A stretch of DNA of 64,000 nt from Methylacidiphilum caldifontis (GTDB lineage Bacteria > Verrucomicrobiota > Verrucomicrobiia > Methylacidiphilales > Methylacidiphilaceae): positions 2,108,001-2,172,000 of the forward strand of contig NZ_CP065957.1 of NCBI RefSeq assembly GCF_017310505.1. Reading direction: 5' to 3'. The notes beneath the pieces were generated by a model. It did no database searches. It was not told the origin of the DNA and was given only the letters and a program-made list of their open reading frames with translations. Every line of letters begins with the position of its first letter. Positions within the stretch are counted from its first letter, which is position 1. Of this stretch, positions 9,214-19,973 are shown one piece after another. Position numbers and translations under genes: made by a program.

Positions 9214-11088
9214 ATGAAAAAGAAAAGCAAAAAAAATAATGATGTTGTCTCTCTGTCTTCAAACCATTCAACTTCTCATCAAAACAACTCTCCCCTCGAG
9301 GCTGAAGATAAGTGTAGAAATGAGGAACAGAAAGAAAAAAGTTTAGAGGAACTACCCGTCCACTTTTCCTTGGATAAGAATTGTTCATCTAATTTACTTG
9401 TTCTGGAAGATCGGCAGATCGCTTCTAGGCTTGCCAAGATTTGGGAAGAATCCCCCGATAAACAGGAAAAGCTAAGGACATTGATTAAATTAGCCAAGGA
9501 ACAGGGATACTTAACCTATGATGATATTAATGAGTCGCTACCTGAAAGTGTAAATAATCCGGAGGAAATTGAAGCGGTTTATGATTTCCTAAGAACCCTT
9601 GAAATCGAAATTATTGACAGCTCAGATGTTGACAATGCTAAACCGGTAGCCGTTTCAGAGGCAGAGGAGATTGAAGGCAAGGAATCCAAACTCGATATCG
9701 TTGATGATCCTGTTCGAATGTACTTGAAGCAGATGGGCCAAGTCCCCCTTTTGACTCGCGAACAGGAGGTGGAAATTTCCAAGAGGATTGAGCAATCCGA
9801 AGCGATGGTCAAAAGCTGTTTGCATAGCTTTCATTTTATTGCAAAAGAATATTTAAACTTGGCTAAAAAATTGATGCAGGGTAAGGAGCGCTTTGACCGC
9901 GTTATCCAAGACAAACATGTGGAATGTCGCGAAGAATATTTGGCTACACTGCCTGATCTCATTGAAAGGTTGGAGTTGTTGATCGAGAAAAAAGAGCTTC
10001 TTTATTCACAGCTGATCGAATATCCGGAAAAGTCTAAAGAAAGAAAGAGCTTGGAAAAAGAGATCCAAAGACAAAAGGGATGCCTAGAAAAGCTATTTGA
10101 AAAGTTTTATTTTAAACAGAAGGTTATCGAGGATTTCGTTCAAACCAGTGAAATCTACTATCAAGAGATTATCCGAGTAGAAAAAGATTTGGAAAATTTC
10201 GAGAAGGATGATGGGGTGGATGAGGAGGGAAAACAGAAACAGCTTGAGTGCATTCAATCCAAACTCAAGGAACTAGAAAAGCAGATTCAACTTCCTCTTT
10301 GTGTTTATAAAGAAAAACATCAGGAATTAAAAAACTGGTTGAGTACAGCGATTAAGGCTAAAAGTGAAATGGTAGAGGCCAACCTAAGGCTTGTTATATC
10401 CATTGCAAAAAAATATAGCAATCGTGGACTTTCTTTTTTGGATCTGATTCAAGAAGGCAACATGGGGCTGATGAAAGCGGTCGAAAAGTTTGAGTATCGA
10501 AGAGGCTATAAATTTTCGACCTATGCCACATGGTGGATAAGGCAAGCGATCACAAGGAGCATTGCTGATCAAGCTCGGACGATTCGAATTCCGGTCCACA
10601 TGATTGAAACGATTAACAAGTTGATGCGTGTTCAGAAACAATTGATCCAGGAACTCGGTAGAGAGCCTACCCCTGAAGAGATAGCGGATGAAACCCAGAT
10701 GAGCGTGGACAGGATTCGAACGATCATTAAAATGGCTCAACATCCCATTTCTCTTCAAGCACAGGTGGGGGAGAGCGAAGATACGACGTTTGGAGATTTT
10801 ATTGAAGATAAAGCTGCTGAAAATCCCTCTGAAATGACCGGCTATTCCCTGTTAAGAGAGAAAATTAAGGATGTACTTTCGACATTGACGGAACGCGAAA
10901 GGACCGTTATTGAGCAACGGTTTGGATTGTTAGATGGCTATCCACGAACCCTTGAGGAAGTGGGCAAGCAGTTTCGGGTCACTCGTGAAAGAATTCGGCA
11001 GATCGAAGCTAAAGCTCTAAGGAAAATGCGACATCCTACAAGATTGCGTCATCTGAAAGGATTCCTTGAAATAGATAAGCTTTTTTAA
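9214..11088 (+). CDS. rpoD: Primary sigma factor RpoD (sigma-70)
   Basis: The 624-aa protein is the housekeeping sigma subunit of RNA polymerase. Region 1.1 ([21 protein letters not shown]) and region 1.2 ([29 protein letters not shown]) are followed by a long charged non-conserved insert (about residues 200-375). Region 2 ([34 protein letters not shown] with aromatic promoter-melting residues), region 3 ([13 protein letters not shown]) and region 4 with the -35 binding helix ([20 protein letters not shown]) follow. Region 1.1 and the insert mark it as the primary, not an alternative, sigma factor. Promoters of the neighbouring genes should mainly answer to this protein. Confidence 0.97.
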   Translation: MKKKSKKNNDVVSLSSNHSTSHQNNSPLEAEDKCRNEEQKEKSLEELPVHFSLDKNCSSNLLVLEDRQIASRLAKIWEESPDKQEKLRTLIKLAKEQGYLTYDDINESLPESVNNPEEIEAVYDFLRTLEIEIIDSSDVDNAKPVAVSEAEEIEGKESKLDIVDDPVRMYLKQMGQVPLLTREQEVEISKRIEQSEAMVKSCLHSFHFIAKEYLNLAKKLMQGKERFDRVIQDKHVECREEYLATLPDLIERLELLIEKKELLYSQLIEYPEKSKERKSLEKEIQRQKGCLEKLFEKFYFKQKVIEDFVQTSEIYYQEIIRVEKDLENFEKDDGVDEEGKQKQLECIQSKLKELEKQIQLPLCVYKEKHQELKNWLSTAIKAKSEMVEANLRLVISIAKKYSNRGLSFLDLIQEGNMGLMKAVEKFEYRRGYKFSTYATWWIRQAITRSIADQARTIRIPVHMIETINKLMRVQKQLIQELGREPTPEEIADETQMSVDRIRTIIKMAQHPISLQAQVGESEDTTFGDFIEDKAAENPSEMTGYSLLREKIKDVLSTLTERERTVIEQRFGLLDGYPRTLEEVGKQFRVTRERIRQIEAKALRKMRHPTRLRHLKGFLEIDKLF

Positions 11089-11097
11089 GCTTTTTTA
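11077..11097 (+). terminator. Possible rho-independent terminator at the end of rpoD
   Basis: Two AAGCTT hexamers (11077-11082 and 11087-11092) separated by TTTT can form a 6-bp hairpin followed by more T residues. It overlaps the rpoD stop codon. The stem is short and AT-rich, so the call is tentative. Confidence 0.35.
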
Positions 11098-11255
11098 TCA
11101 ACATATTTGTCTTTAAAAGGATGGCTTTTAGTATTAGTTCTTTTTTGTAGGGTGGGGACTGACTACCAGGAAAAAAAATAAAACAAATATCTCAAAAAAA
11201 CAGATTCGATTGGATAGTCAACTCTGCTAAAATTAGGGTAAAGGAGAACGGTTAT

Positions 11256-12296
11256 ATGGGTACGAAAATCGAGGATAAAACGCCTTTAAAGGATAAAAGC
11301 CTAGAGCTGGCTATACAATCCATTGCTAAAGAATTTGGTGAAGGTTCGATATTACGGTTAGGTGATGATCGATCCAGGCTTCAAATCGAGACCATTCCAA
11401 CGGGATGCCTGGTTATCGATAAGGCGTTAGGGGTAGGGGGATTCCCCCGAGGCAGAATAGTTGAGATTTATGGTCCTGAGTCATCGGGTAAAACAACTTT
11501 GGCTCTAACGGTCATTGCGCAGGCTCAAAAATTAGGAGGAGTAGGAGTAATCATTGATGTTGAACATGCCTTGGATCCTCAATATTGCAGGAAATTGGGA
11601 GTCAACATGAATGAACTGCTTATTTCTCAGCCCGACTCAGGTGAAGAGGCTTTGACGATCGCCGAGACTCTGATTCGTTCTAATGCGGTGGATGTGATTG
11701 TCATTGATTCCGTTGCTGCGCTGACTCCAAGAGCTGAAATAGAAGGACAAATGGGAGACGCTGTTGTTGGGGCTCAAGCTAGACTGATGAGCAGTGCATT
11801 AAGGAAACTCACTGCCCAGATAAGCAAGGCTAAAACCGTTTGTATATTTACTAACCAGCTCAGGGATAAGATTGGAGTTATGTTTGGTAATCCAGAGACA
11901 ACACCAGGGGGAAAAGCTTTGAAGTTTTATGCTTCGGTAAGGATAGATATTAGGAAATTGGCCCAGTTAAAGGGGACAGATGGTACAGTTTATGGAAACA
12001 GAACGAAGCTTAAAGTTGTAAAAAACAAAGTGGCTCCTCCTTTTACTGAATGTGAATTTGATATTCTTTATAACGAAGGGATATCCAGGGAAGGATCATT
12101 GATCGATGTGGCCATTGAAGAACAAATTGTCGAAAAGAGAGGTTCATGGATTTATTTTGAGGGGAATCAACTGGGGCAGGGAAGGGAAGCGGTTGTCAGC
12201 CTTCTGAAATCTGATGCTAATCTTTTTGCCAAACTTGAGACGGCAACAAAAGAAAAGATTTTCAAAAACAACTCTTCTTTTGCTGCGAGAAACTAG
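11256..12296 (+). CDS. recA: Recombinase RecA
   Basis: RecA polymerises on single-stranded DNA, drives homologous strand exchange and activates SOS repressor cleavage. The 346-aa protein shows Walker [11 protein letters not shown], Walker B-type [10 protein letters not shown], the [11 protein letters not shown] segment, and the loop region [22 protein letters not shown]. The length and C-terminal acidic end are normal, and no intein is present. A good ribosome binding site (AAAGGAGA) lies about 8 bases before ATG 11256. I saw no obvious inverted repeat of a classical SOS box in the 167-bp upstream gap, but SOS boxes differ between phyla. Confidence 0.98.
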   Translation: MGTKIEDKTPLKDKSLELAIQSIAKEFGEGSILRLGDDRSRLQIETIPTGCLVIDKALGVGGFPRGRIVEIYGPESSGKTTLALTVIAQAQKLGGVGVIIDVEHALDPQYCRKLGVNMNELLISQPDSGEEALTIAETLIRSNAVDVIVIDSVAALTPRAEIEGQMGDAVVGAQARLMSSALRKLTAQISKAKTVCIFTNQLRDKIGVMFGNPETTPGGKALKFYASVRIDIRKLAQLKGTDGTVYGNRTKLKVVKNKVAPPFTECEFDILYNEGISREGSLIDVAIEEQIVEKRGSWIYFEGNQLGQGREAVVSLLKSDANLFAKLETATKEKIFKNNSSFAARN

Positions 12297-12326
12297 GGGA
12301 AGCGTTGTGCTGGGTTTAGCCATGGC

Positions 12327-12344
12327 CAGCTTGTTTGCAAGCTG
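12327..12344. terminator. Possible terminator hairpin between convergent recA and valS
   Basis: CAGCTTG (12327-12333) and CAAGCTG (12338-12344) form a perfect 7-bp stem with a 4-base loop, followed by a moderately T-rich tail on the plus strand. It lies between the convergent ends of recA and valS, where a two-way terminator is expected. The short U-tract keeps confidence low. Confidence 0.4.
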
Positions 12345-12347
12345 TTA

Positions 12348-14993
12348 TTAGTTTTTATCGCTCAGATAACTCCATTGCTCTTCAAGTCTTTTTATTTTTG
12401 AATCAATAGCCATTTTTTCTTCCTTCCATTGGTCGATTTTTTCTTTAGGGGCCTTGGAAAGAGTTTGTTCATCGGATAGCCTTTTATCCAAAAGGGACTG
12501 GTCTTTTTTTAATCGTGTTAGTTCTTTATCGATCCGTTGTTTCTCAGATTCAAAATCGATTAGGCCTTCTAAAGGCAAAAATATTTCTCCTAGAGGAGTT
12601 AACACGGCTGGAGTTTTGATCGTTGGCCGGGTATCGATGGATAGAAGTGAAGAAGCTCCAATAAGACCACAAAAGACAGCCTTTTCAAGATCAGAAAGTT
12701 CTCTGTCTTTCTTGATAAAAAATTTAATTTTCTGATTAAGATTAGGACAGTAAAGAGACCTGAGGGTACGGGTGGCTGTGGCTGCTTCATAAATAGCCGT
12801 TGCGGTCGAGGCGGATTTGGGGTCATAGAGGGGTTTTTTTAAGATGTCCAGGAGATCTGCTTCAGGCCACTTTTCGGTTTGGATTGTCGATTGGCCAAAA
12901 CCCATTTTCTGCCATAACTCTTCGGTGACAAACGGAACGAAAGGATGAAGCCATCTCAGAATAATGGACATCGAATAGTCAAAAGCTTCAAAAGCCCCTA
13001 AATGAGTTTCTTTGGAATCAAAAGTAAGTTCCCATTTCATTGCTTCGATGAATTTCGAGCAAAACTCATTCCAAACAAACTCATAAAGGATAATTGCAGC
13101 CTGATTAAATTCGAAGGATTTAAAAGCTTCATTTAACAGAGAAGAGGCTTGGCCGAGTTTTCTTAGAATTTCATGAGAGAAAGAGGATTTCGGATGGATC
13201 CAGGGGTTGGCATGAGGATTGATTTTCCCAAAACGACTTCGGAATCGGCAGGCATTCCAAAGTTTGTTACAGAAATTTCTTCCTTCTTCAATTTGGGACT
13301 GGTCAAAGCGGATATCCTGACCTTGCGGAGCAATTCGTAAAAGGCCGAATCTTAAGCCATCGGCACCGTATTTATGAATCAGCTCGATTGGGTCAGGAGA
13401 GTTGCCTAGAGATTTAGACATTTTTCTTCCCTGCTTATCCCGAATAAGACCCGTAAAATAAACCTTTCGAAAAGGGATATTCTGACTTATTTCCTCGGAC
13501 TGGCTAGGCTTAAATTCTAATCCTGCAATGATCATTCGAGCAACCCACAGGAAAATAATATCTGGTCCAGTAACCAAAACATCGGTAGGATAAAATTTTT
13601 TCCTTGTCCCTTCATCCATGGTTTCGTAGGCCCACAGCCATGAAGAAAACCAAGTATCCAAGGTGTCAGGGTCGGGTTGCCATCCTTCTCCTGGAGATTC
13701 CAACTGGCACATAAAAGAACCGTTTTTCCACCATACCGGAATAGGATGCCCCCACCATACTTGGCGGGAAATGCACCAGTCCTGAATATTTTTTATCCAG
13801 TGTTCGTATACTTTGTCCCAGTACGAGGGGAAAAAAGAGACGATTTTATTTTTAACAACTTCTAAGGCTTCTTGAGTTTTTGGATACCTTAAAAACCACT
13901 GTTCACTAATTCTTGGCTCGATAGCTACATCGGCTCTTTCACTAAAACCGACGACATGACTATAGGGTTGTTCGGACTCTAAAAGCCCAAGTGAAGATAA
14001 AAGTTCAGCAGCTCTTTTACGGGCATCAAATCGGTCCAATCCATGGAGTTCGGCTACTTCTGGACAGTTGATTTTCCCTTCTGCTGTCAGAATATCCCGG
14101 ATCGGCAAGTTATGATCTGTTCCGATCTCGAAATCGAGTTTATCGTGAGCTGGAGTGATCTTGAGCACTCCCGTTCCGAATTGGGGATCTACTCGATGAT
14201 CAGCGATAATGGGTATGGGTTCTTTGGGAAAAGGCCTAAGACAAGCCTTTCCAATAAACCTTTGGTATCGGGTATCTTCAGGATGAACGGCTAAAGCTGA
14301 ATCAGCTGGTATCGTTTCAGGTCTAGTCGTGGCTACGGTTAAAAAAATAGAGGGATCGTCTAAAAGTCTATAACGAACGAAAAAAAGGATACCTTCAATT
14401 TTTTTGGGAATGACTTCTTCATCTGAAAGAGCTGTTTGTGAGGCAGGACACCAATTAATCATCCGTTTTCCTCTGTAGATCAATCCTTTATGATAAAGTT
14501 TGATGAAAGCATTCGAAACGGCTCGACTATAAGCGGGGTCCATAGTAAACCGGGTTCTTTGCCAATCAGCCGAACATCCCAATTTTTGAAGCTGTTCCAA
14601 TATCTTTTGGGAATGATTTTCTTTCCATTCCCACACAATTTTCAAAAATTCTTCTTTGGACAAAGTTCGGGGATCAATTTTTCTGGTTTTAAGCAGATAT
14701 CTTTGTACGGCCACTTGAGTGGCAAGTCCTGCATGATCCAGTCCGGGAAGCCAGAGAACTTCCTTGCCTTCCATTCTGGCTTTGCGAATTAAAATATCCT
14801 GGATGGTATTGTTTAAGACGTGGCCCAGAGTAAGCACACCGGTGATGTTGGGTGGAGGCATGACAATGGCAAAAGAAGGCTTAGATGAATGTTCGTTAGC
14901 ATGAAAGAGATTTTGCTCTAGCCATTGTTTGTAAAGTCGATCTTGAACGGTAGCTGGCTCGTATGCCTTGGGGAAAATATCATCAGTATGCAT
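12348..14993 (-). CDS. valS: Valyl-tRNA synthetase
   Basis: This class I aminoacyl-tRNA synthetase charges tRNA-Val. It has the HIGH signature as PPPNITGVLTLGHVLNN, the CP1 editing domain (VATTRPETIPADSALAVHPED), the KMSKS loop (GRKMSKSLGNSPDP), the anticodon-binding domain, and the C-terminal coiled coil specific to ValS (SEKQRIDKELTRLKKDQSLLDKRL). The 881-aa length is normal. The WCISRQVWWGHPIPVWW block is characteristic of ValS rather than IleS or LeuS. It is transcribed toward recA and stands alone on the minus strand. Confidence 0.97.
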   Translation of the reverse strand: MHTDDIFPKAYEPATVQDRLYKQWLEQNLFHANEHSSKPSFAIVMPPPNITGVLTLGHVLNNTIQDILIRKARMEGKEVLWLPGLDHAGLATQVAVQRYLLKTRKIDPRTLSKEEFLKIVWEWKENHSQKILEQLQKLGCSADWQRTRFTMDPAYSRAVSNAFIKLYHKGLIYRGKRMINWCPASQTALSDEEVIPKKIEGILFFVRYRLLDDPSIFLTVATTRPETIPADSALAVHPEDTRYQRFIGKACLRPFPKEPIPIIADHRVDPQFGTGVLKITPAHDKLDFEIGTDHNLPIRDILTAEGKINCPEVAELHGLDRFDARKRAAELLSSLGLLESEQPYSHVVGFSERADVAIEPRISEQWFLRYPKTQEALEVVKNKIVSFFPSYWDKVYEHWIKNIQDWCISRQVWWGHPIPVWWKNGSFMCQLESPGEGWQPDPDTLDTWFSSWLWAYETMDEGTRKKFYPTDVLVTGPDIIFLWVARMIIAGLEFKPSQSEEISQNIPFRKVYFTGLIRDKQGRKMSKSLGNSPDPIELIHKYGADGLRFGLLRIAPQGQDIRFDQSQIEEGRNFCNKLWNACRFRSRFGKINPHANPWIHPKSSFSHEILRKLGQASSLLNEAFKSFEFNQAAIILYEFVWNEFCSKFIEAMKWELTFDSKETHLGAFEAFDYSMSIILRWLHPFVPFVTEELWQKMGFGQSTIQTEKWPEADLLDILKKPLYDPKSASTATAIYEAATATRTLRSLYCPNLNQKIKFFIKKDRELSDLEKAVFCGLIGASSLLSIDTRPTIKTPAVLTPLGEIFLPLEGLIDFESEKQRIDKELTRLKKDQSLLDKRLSDEQTLSKAPKEKIDQWKEEKMAIDSKIKRLEEQWSYLSDKN

Positions 14994-15376
14994 CAGCTCT
15001 ATTTTATCATCGATAGAAACAAAAGGGAATGATTTCCCAACGTTTGTCTATAATGGGTTATTTTTAACCGTTCCACCAGGCTTGCACATTGCTGCTCATA
15101 CAGGAACGAGGCTTGTTTCCTGCTTCTTCAAGGCCTGTTTCACATAGCTCTTGCGACCTACCTCAGGGCCTTTCTTTCCACAGGCTTCACATCCCGGCGG
15201 AACTTGCTGGAGGGCTTTCTGGACATGCTCAAATTGTATAACAACGCTCAACGCTACGCAACTCCTTAACAAACAGTTAAAGCCCCTCAACAATTCTTTA
15301 GTAAAATAGACCAACTTAAAATGAAAACAACTAGAACGAAGAGAATAAGATTGTTTTTTTAAAATATTCTTCTAAA
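14994..15376. other. Intergenic region with a possible transposase remnant
   Basis: The stretch separates valS from the next plus-strand gene. The only open frame of note is the small minus-strand one at 15096-15314, described separately. The 3' 60 bases are very AT-rich and may hold the promoter of the downstream operon, but I cannot point to a clear -35/-10 pair. Confidence 0.35.
15096..15314 (-). pseudogene. Possible decayed C-terminus of an IS605-type TnpB
   Basis: The 72 codons end in a segment with PPGCEACGKKGPEVGRKSYVKQ and KKQETS. This resembles the tail often found after the last RuvC motif in TnpB proteins, where a CG-x-K-x-S-VKQE-type sequence is common. No RuvC residue, zinc finger or intact start is present, so at best it is a terminal fragment of a lost element. 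It could also be a chance frame. It does not match the C-termini of the two other TnpB copies in this window. Confidence 0.25.
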
Positions 15377-15907
15377 ATGGATCATTACTCTATGCCTACC
15401 TATTTGATTTGGGATTCTATATCCGATGATTTATCGCATCAAATTCTTTTATGTGCTCATCAATCTGATAAAAAGCTTTATCGTCTTTTGCTCGATATGG
15501 TTTCAAAAGGGATGGGCATCCGGATTAACAAGCTATTGGAAATGCCAAAAACCCAAAGACATCTTTTATGTAAAAGGGTACTTTCTCACCCCCGAAGTGA
15601 AACCATGAGTTTTTATCTTCTCTCTCATTGGTTAATAGAAACCCAAAGTCCAATGTTGTGTCGTTGGTTGGATCTTTTGGGAATAGTTCACGATGAAAAA
15701 GGTGTTGTTGAAGAGATCCCTGATGAACCGCCTAATGAAATTTTACAACAAGCTGTCGATATTCTTTTCGAAGAATTTCCTCACCTATACGTTTCTATAT
15801 ATTTACAAGGGTTTTATGAAATGGAAGGCATGAGATGGAAATCTCTTGGATCCTTAATATCTTCAGATAGCCGATTTAAAATAGAAAAATATCAATCTGT
15901 AGCTTAA
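15377..15907 (+). CDS. Conserved-looking protein of unknown function upstream of xseB-dxs
   Basis: The 176-aa product is not recognised. It is predicted cytoplasmic, without a signal peptide or membrane segment, and has an acidic patch (VVEEIPDEPPNEI) between two mainly helical halves. The gene ends 5 bp before xseB, so it very likely belongs to the xseB-dxs operon. Its position and compact length argue that it is a real gene. ATG at 15377 and a second ATG five codons later are both possible starts. Confidence 0.65.
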   Translation: MDHYSMPTYLIWDSISDDLSHQILLCAHQSDKKLYRLLLDMVSKGMGIRINKLLEMPKTQRHLLCKRVLSHPRSETMSFYLLSHWLIETQSPMLCRWLDLLGIVHDEKGVVEEIPDEPPNEILQQAVDILFEEFPHLYVSIYLQGFYEMEGMRWKSLGSLISSDSRFKIEKYQSVA

Positions 15908-15912
15908 GATTT

Positions 15913-16158
15913 ATGAGCCCTAACGAACTAAACGGTTCAGAAGAAAAGGAGATGCGTTTTGAAGAAGCCTTTAAAAAGCTTCAAGAGATCGTTAATAGTC
16001 TTGAGTCAGGCCAACTACCCCTGGAAGATCTTCTGCAAAAATATGAAGAGGGAAAAAGATTATTGAAGATCTGCGATGAGAAACTTAATCAAGCTGAACA
16101 AAGGATAATCGTGCTATCCCAAAGGGAAAATAACGGGGTTCAGAACAAGGATGATTAA
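15913..16158 (+). CDS. xseB: Exodeoxyribonuclease VII small subunit
   Basis: XseB joins XseA to make exonuclease VII, which degrades single-stranded DNA to acid-soluble oligonucleotides. The 81-aa product has the family pattern FEEAFKKLQEIVNSLESGQLPLEDLLQKYEEGKRLLKICDE spread over almost its whole length, followed by a coiled-coil LNQAEQRI. An internal Met (MRFEEAF) thirteen residues in could be the true start, as family members usually begin just before this block. XseB next to isoprenoid genes and dxs is a common bacterial arrangement. No xseA is seen in the window. Confidence 0.92.
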   Translation: MSPNELNGSEEKEMRFEEAFKKLQEIVNSLESGQLPLEDLLQKYEEGKRLLKICDEKLNQAEQRIIVLSQRENNGVQNKDD

Positions 16159-16190
16159 GCTAAGGAGTTTTTTTAATCGAGGAGGAAATT

Positions 16191-18083
16191 ATGGAAAGGC
16201 TACTTGATAGTATTGATAGTCCGGCAGATCTCAAGAAACTTCAAATTCCAGAATTGACGAAGCTGGCTGAAGAGATTCGGCAGGAAATGATCACGGTCCT
16301 TTCAAAATGCGGTGGTCATTTAGGACCAAACCTAGGCGTGGTGGAACTCACTCTTGCTTTACACTATGTTTTTGATGTTCCTAGAGATAATTTTGTTTTT
16401 GATGTAAGTCATCAAGCCTATATTCATAAACTCCTTACGGGAAGAAAGAATAGATTTCATACGATCAGGCAGCATGGGGGGATTTCAGGCTTCATGAGTC
16501 GCGAAGAAAGTGAATATGACTGTTATGGAGCTGGGCATGCGGGAACCGCTTTATCTGCTGCCCTGGGTATGGCGGCAGCAAGGGACAGAAGAGGAGGCAA
16601 GGAGCATGTGATCGCCCTTTGTGGAGATGCCGCTTTTACCTGTGGAATAACTTTCGAAGCTTTAAATAATGTGGCTTCAACAACCCAAAGACTCATTGTC
16701 ATTCTTAACGATAATGAATGGTCTATCGACAAAAACGTAGGAGCTATAGCCAGTTATTTCAACAAGATCGTTACTAATCCTGCCTACTCTTACTTGCGCG
16801 ATAGGGTAGAAAAGGTCCTGGAAAAATGGCCAGGGAAAAATGTGCTTAAAGTGGCTAGAAAAGCCGAAGAAGCTTTTAAAAGTCTCCTGTGGCCGAGTGT
16901 GATTTTTGAAGAACTGGGGCTGACCTATCATGGTCCCATCGACGGTCATGATATCAGCCGGTTAATATCCACCTTTGAGTTTCTGAAGAACCAGGAATAT
17001 CCGGTTTTACTTCATGTTATCACTCAGAAGGGAAGAGGTTTTCCTCCCGCAATGGAAAAACAAAAGAAATTCCATGGGCTTGGTCCTTATAATCCAATTA
17101 CTGGTGAAACACCTGCTAATCCAAGAAAGACGTTTTCAGAAGTCTTTGCAGAGACTTTGATTAAGCTTGCTGATATGAACAGGAATGTAGTTGCCATTAC
17201 CGCAGCAATGCCTAATGGGACAGCTCTGGATAAGTTTCAACCAAAATTTCCTGACAGGTATTTTGATGTCGGCATAGCTGAGGAACATGCGGTAATTTTT
17301 GCAGCGGGGCTTGCCACAAAAGGATTTAAACCTTATTGTGCGATTTATTCAACTTTTCTTCAGAGAGCTTACGATCCCATTATTCATGACGTTTGTCTAC
17401 AGAAACTTCCTGTCGTGTTCTGCCTTGACCGAGGAGGCTTATCAGGGGATGATGGACCAACTCATCACGGGCTATTTGATGTAGCCTATCTAAGAACGGT
17501 TCCCAATATTACGATTATGCATCCCAAAGATGAAGATGAATTGGCCGATATGCTATTTACAGCGATGCATCATCCAGGACCTGTAGCCATTCGTTATCCC
17601 CGGGGAACGGGAAGTGGGGTCGCTGTTAAAGAACGGCCCGAGATGATTCCCATAGGAAGGGCAGAGGTGATTAAACATGGTCGCGATGTAGCCATATTCA
17701 GCTTAGGGGTCATGGTTGAAATGGGCAAAGAGCTTGCCCAGAAGCTGGAAGAACAAGGTTATTCAGCTGCGTTGATTAATCCTAGAACGGTTAAACCTTT
17801 CGATCGGGGTACACTTGAGTTTTTTGCAAGGAGCGTGGATCTGATCGTTTCTATTGAAGATCATGTACTTGCGGGGGGATTTGGTTCCCTTATTCTTGAG
17901 GAACTTCAAGAACTCGGACTTAGAACAGCTGTCGTTAGAATTGGTTGGCCGGATAAATTCATAGAACATGGTAAAGTCGACATTTTGAGAAAGAAATATG
18001 GAATTACTGTTGAAAATGCTTTGGAACAGTCCTTGAAGATTTTGCGTCGTTCTAAGTCCGACACGACTCTTGAAATTGCTTGA
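16191..18083 (+). CDS. dxs: 1-deoxy-D-xylulose-5-phosphate synthase
   Basis: DXS condenses pyruvate and glyceraldehyde 3-phosphate in a thiamine diphosphate-dependent step, the entry to the MEP isoprenoid pathway. The 630-aa protein has the TPP-binding GDAAFTCGITFEALN and NDNEWSIDKNVGA blocks, the catalytic-region FDVSHQAYIHKLLTGR and GGISGFMSREESEYDCYGAGHAGT near the N-terminus, and a transketolase-like pyrimidine domain (FDVGIAEEHAVIFAAGLA; DRGGLSGDDGPTHHG). A strong AGGAGG ribosome binding site lies just before ATG 16191. It is followed by argG after 18 bp. Confidence 0.96.
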   Translation: MERLLDSIDSPADLKKLQIPELTKLAEEIRQEMITVLSKCGGHLGPNLGVVELTLALHYVFDVPRDNFVFDVSHQAYIHKLLTGRKNRFHTIRQHGGISGFMSREESEYDCYGAGHAGTALSAALGMAAARDRRGGKEHVIALCGDAAFTCGITFEALNNVASTTQRLIVILNDNEWSIDKNVGAIASYFNKIVTNPAYSYLRDRVEKVLEKWPGKNVLKVARKAEEAFKSLLWPSVIFEELGLTYHGPIDGHDISRLISTFEFLKNQEYPVLLHVITQKGRGFPPAMEKQKKFHGLGPYNPITGETPANPRKTFSEVFAETLIKLADMNRNVVAITAAMPNGTALDKFQPKFPDRYFDVGIAEEHAVIFAAGLATKGFKPYCAIYSTFLQRAYDPIIHDVCLQKLPVVFCLDRGGLSGDDGPTHHGLFDVAYLRTVPNITIMHPKDEDELADMLFTAMHHPGPVAIRYPRGTGSGVAVKERPEMIPIGRAEVIKHGRDVAIFSLGVMVEMGKELAQKLEEQGYSAALINPRTVKPFDRGTLEFFARSVDLIVSIEDHVLAGGFGSLILEELQELGLRTAVVRIGWPDKFIEHGKVDILRKKYGITVENALEQSLKILRRSKSDTTLEIA

Positions 18084-18101
18084 GAACCTAACAGGGACAA
18101 T

Positions 18102-19298
18102 ATGAAAATCGTTTTGGCCTATTCGGGCGGATTGGACACTTCTGTTATTTTGCGATGGCTCAAACAAACTTATGAAGCTGAAGTTATCGCTTTTTGTGCC
18201 GACTTGGGACAAGAGGAAGAACTCCAAGGTCTGGAAGCAAAAGCTCAAAAACTGGGAGCTTCGAAATGCATTATTGAAGATTTGACCCGGGAATTTGTGA
18301 GCGATTATGTGTATCCAATGATTAGAGCCGGAGCCATCTATGAGAATCAGTATCTTTTAGGAACGAGCATTGCCCGACCGCTCATTGCTAAAAAACAAGT
18401 AGAAATAGCCAGGAGGGAGGGAGCGGATTATTTGGCTCATGGAGCAACAGCAAAAGGCAATGATCAGGTTCGGTTCGAGTTGGCTTATGCTGCATTAGCC
18501 CCGGACTTAAAAGTCATATCACCATGGAGAGAGTGGAATTTTAAGGGAAGAGAAGATTTAATAGCCTTCGCGCAGAAACAGGGTATAGAAATACCCGTAA
18601 GTCGTGAAAAACCTTATTCTATGGATAGGAATATACTCCATATCAGCTATGAAAGTGGGGTGCTTGAAGATCCATGGCAAGAGCCTCCGCAGGATCTCTT
18701 CAGGTTAACGAAAAACCCCGAAGAGGCACCGGACTGTCCTGAGATTATCGAATTGGATTTTGAAAAGGGTAATTGTGTAGGAATCAATGGAGAAAAAAAA
18801 GAGCCTGTCGAAATATTAAGATCGCTTAATGCACTGGGATCTAGACATGGAATTGGAAGGGTGGATATTGTAGAAAATCGGTTTGTAGGCATAAAATCGA
18901 GAGGAGTATATGAGTGTCCTGGAGGAACAATTCTTCATTTTGCTCATAGGCAGATTGAAACGCTGACTCTAGATAGGGAAGTTATGCATTTGCGCGATAG
19001 CTTAATTCCTAAATATTCTGAGTTAATCTATAATGGGTTTTGGTTTTCCCCGGAACGATATTTTCTCCAGTCGGCTTTTGATCAAAGTCAACATTTTGTA
19101 AGCGGGGTTGTTCGCCTTAAGCTATATAAAGGGCATCTCACAACTTTGGGTAGGAAAAGTCCTTATTCACTCTATAACCCTAAACTTGCGACGATGGAAT
19201 CTGATCAAGGAGCATATGATCCCAAGGATGCAACAGGTTTTATTCGTCTGAATTCTCTACGACTCAGGACAATTGCTTCTTCTCAACAAGGAAAATAG
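18102..19298 (+). CDS. argG: Argininosuccinate synthase
   Basis: ArgG joins citrulline and aspartate with ATP to make argininosuccinate, the penultimate step of arginine synthesis. The 398-aa protein begins with the ATP-binding P-loop [15 protein letters not shown], and has [18 protein letters not shown], the citrulline/aspartate-binding [15 protein letters not shown], and the FSPERYFLQ segment near the end. The length is standard for the bacterial enzyme. No other arginine gene is adjacent. It is probably co-transcribed with dxs given the 18-bp gap. Confidence 0.97.
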   Translation: MKIVLAYSGGLDTSVILRWLKQTYEAEVIAFCADLGQEEELQGLEAKAQKLGASKCIIEDLTREFVSDYVYPMIRAGAIYENQYLLGTSIARPLIAKKQVEIARREGADYLAHGATAKGNDQVRFELAYAALAPDLKVISPWREWNFKGREDLIAFAQKQGIEIPVSREKPYSMDRNILHISYESGVLEDPWQEPPQDLFRLTKNPEEAPDCPEIIELDFEKGNCVGINGEKKEPVEILRSLNALGSRHGIGRVDIVENRFVGIKSRGVYECPGGTILHFAHRQIETLTLDREVMHLRDSLIPKYSELIYNGFWFSPERYFLQSAFDQSQHFVSGVVRLKLYKGHLTTLGRKSPYSLYNPKLATMESDQGAYDPKDATGFIRLNSLRLRTIASSQQGK

Positions 19299-19636
19299 CT
19301 AAATAGTTTTCTCTTTTACTATTTAACCCTGTAGCCAGTGAAGAGTACTTTCTGAATGAGTTCGAAGCATTCACAGTATCAATAGGCTTGAGGGTCTTTT
19401 TTTTTTAGGAAGATGTTTTTTCAGCAAAGCGTAGTCTAGTGAGCTTGTAATATTACAGATGTGAGGTTGACCTGCAGAGCAAAAGGCCAGAAGGTTTTGA
19501 GGAAAGACTGGATATAATGAAAGATCCCTTTTTAAGGGAAGTATAGCATGATCGATTTTTAATTAAAATGCCCACTTGAAATAAAAAGATATCTTGGTTA
19601 TGGTTGTTTTTAAATTCAAGTGTGAAGTGGCATGAA
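19299..19636. other. Intergenic region at the left border of a foreign patch
   Basis: No gene is supported here. A weak AT-rich inverted repeat follows argG (around 19302-19326) and could end transcription. The base composition is host-like (AT-rich) until about 19630 and then becomes GC-richer, marking the edge of acquired DNA. Confidence 0.35.
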
Positions 19637-19930
19637 ATGAAGGCATGGGAATATTTCTTAGCTCGTCTTGCGGCGACAGCAGTGACGCAGAACATTAAAC
19701 GAGCAGAAGACCACAATGATCACCACACTCGCGCTATTGTCGAGCTGATTTGTAAAACCGTGCTCGATTCAACAAGACATGACCCTATTGCAGCCGAGCG
19801 TGATGAACAAATATTCAACGCGGGGGCGCTGCGGGCTGCTTCTCTCTTTGCCGAAAAGCTCGGACTTGAGATCTCCCACCAGCTGAAGGCAGAATCTGAC
19901 AATCTGCTATCGCAAGCTGGCTGCAAATGA
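19637..19930 (+). CDS. Unknown protein, apparently truncated by an IS end
   Basis: The 97-codon product (KAWEYFLARLAATAVTQNI at its start) is a mainly helical protein that I cannot assign. Its composition is GC-richer than the host genes. The stop codon TGA at 19928-19930 coincides with the outer end of the adjacent IS200/IS605-type element, whose right end reads GGAGTAGTTCA on the minus strand. The original gene may therefore have been longer and cut by the insertion. ATG at 19637 is the most natural start; an upstream TTG at 19604 would add eleven residues. Confidence 0.45.
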   Translation: MKAWEYFLARLAATAVTQNIKRAEDHNDHHTRAIVELICKTVLDSTRHDPIAAERDEQIFNAGALRAASLFAEKLGLEISHQLKAESDNLLSQAGCK

Positions 19931-19973
19931 ACTACTCCCGCCAACCTGATGGTATGGCGTGAGTTTCGCGCTT

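Noticed and set aside
11100-11255. SOS box and promoter before recA
   Set aside because: No classical inverted SOS motif and no -35/-10 pair with good match and spacing were found.
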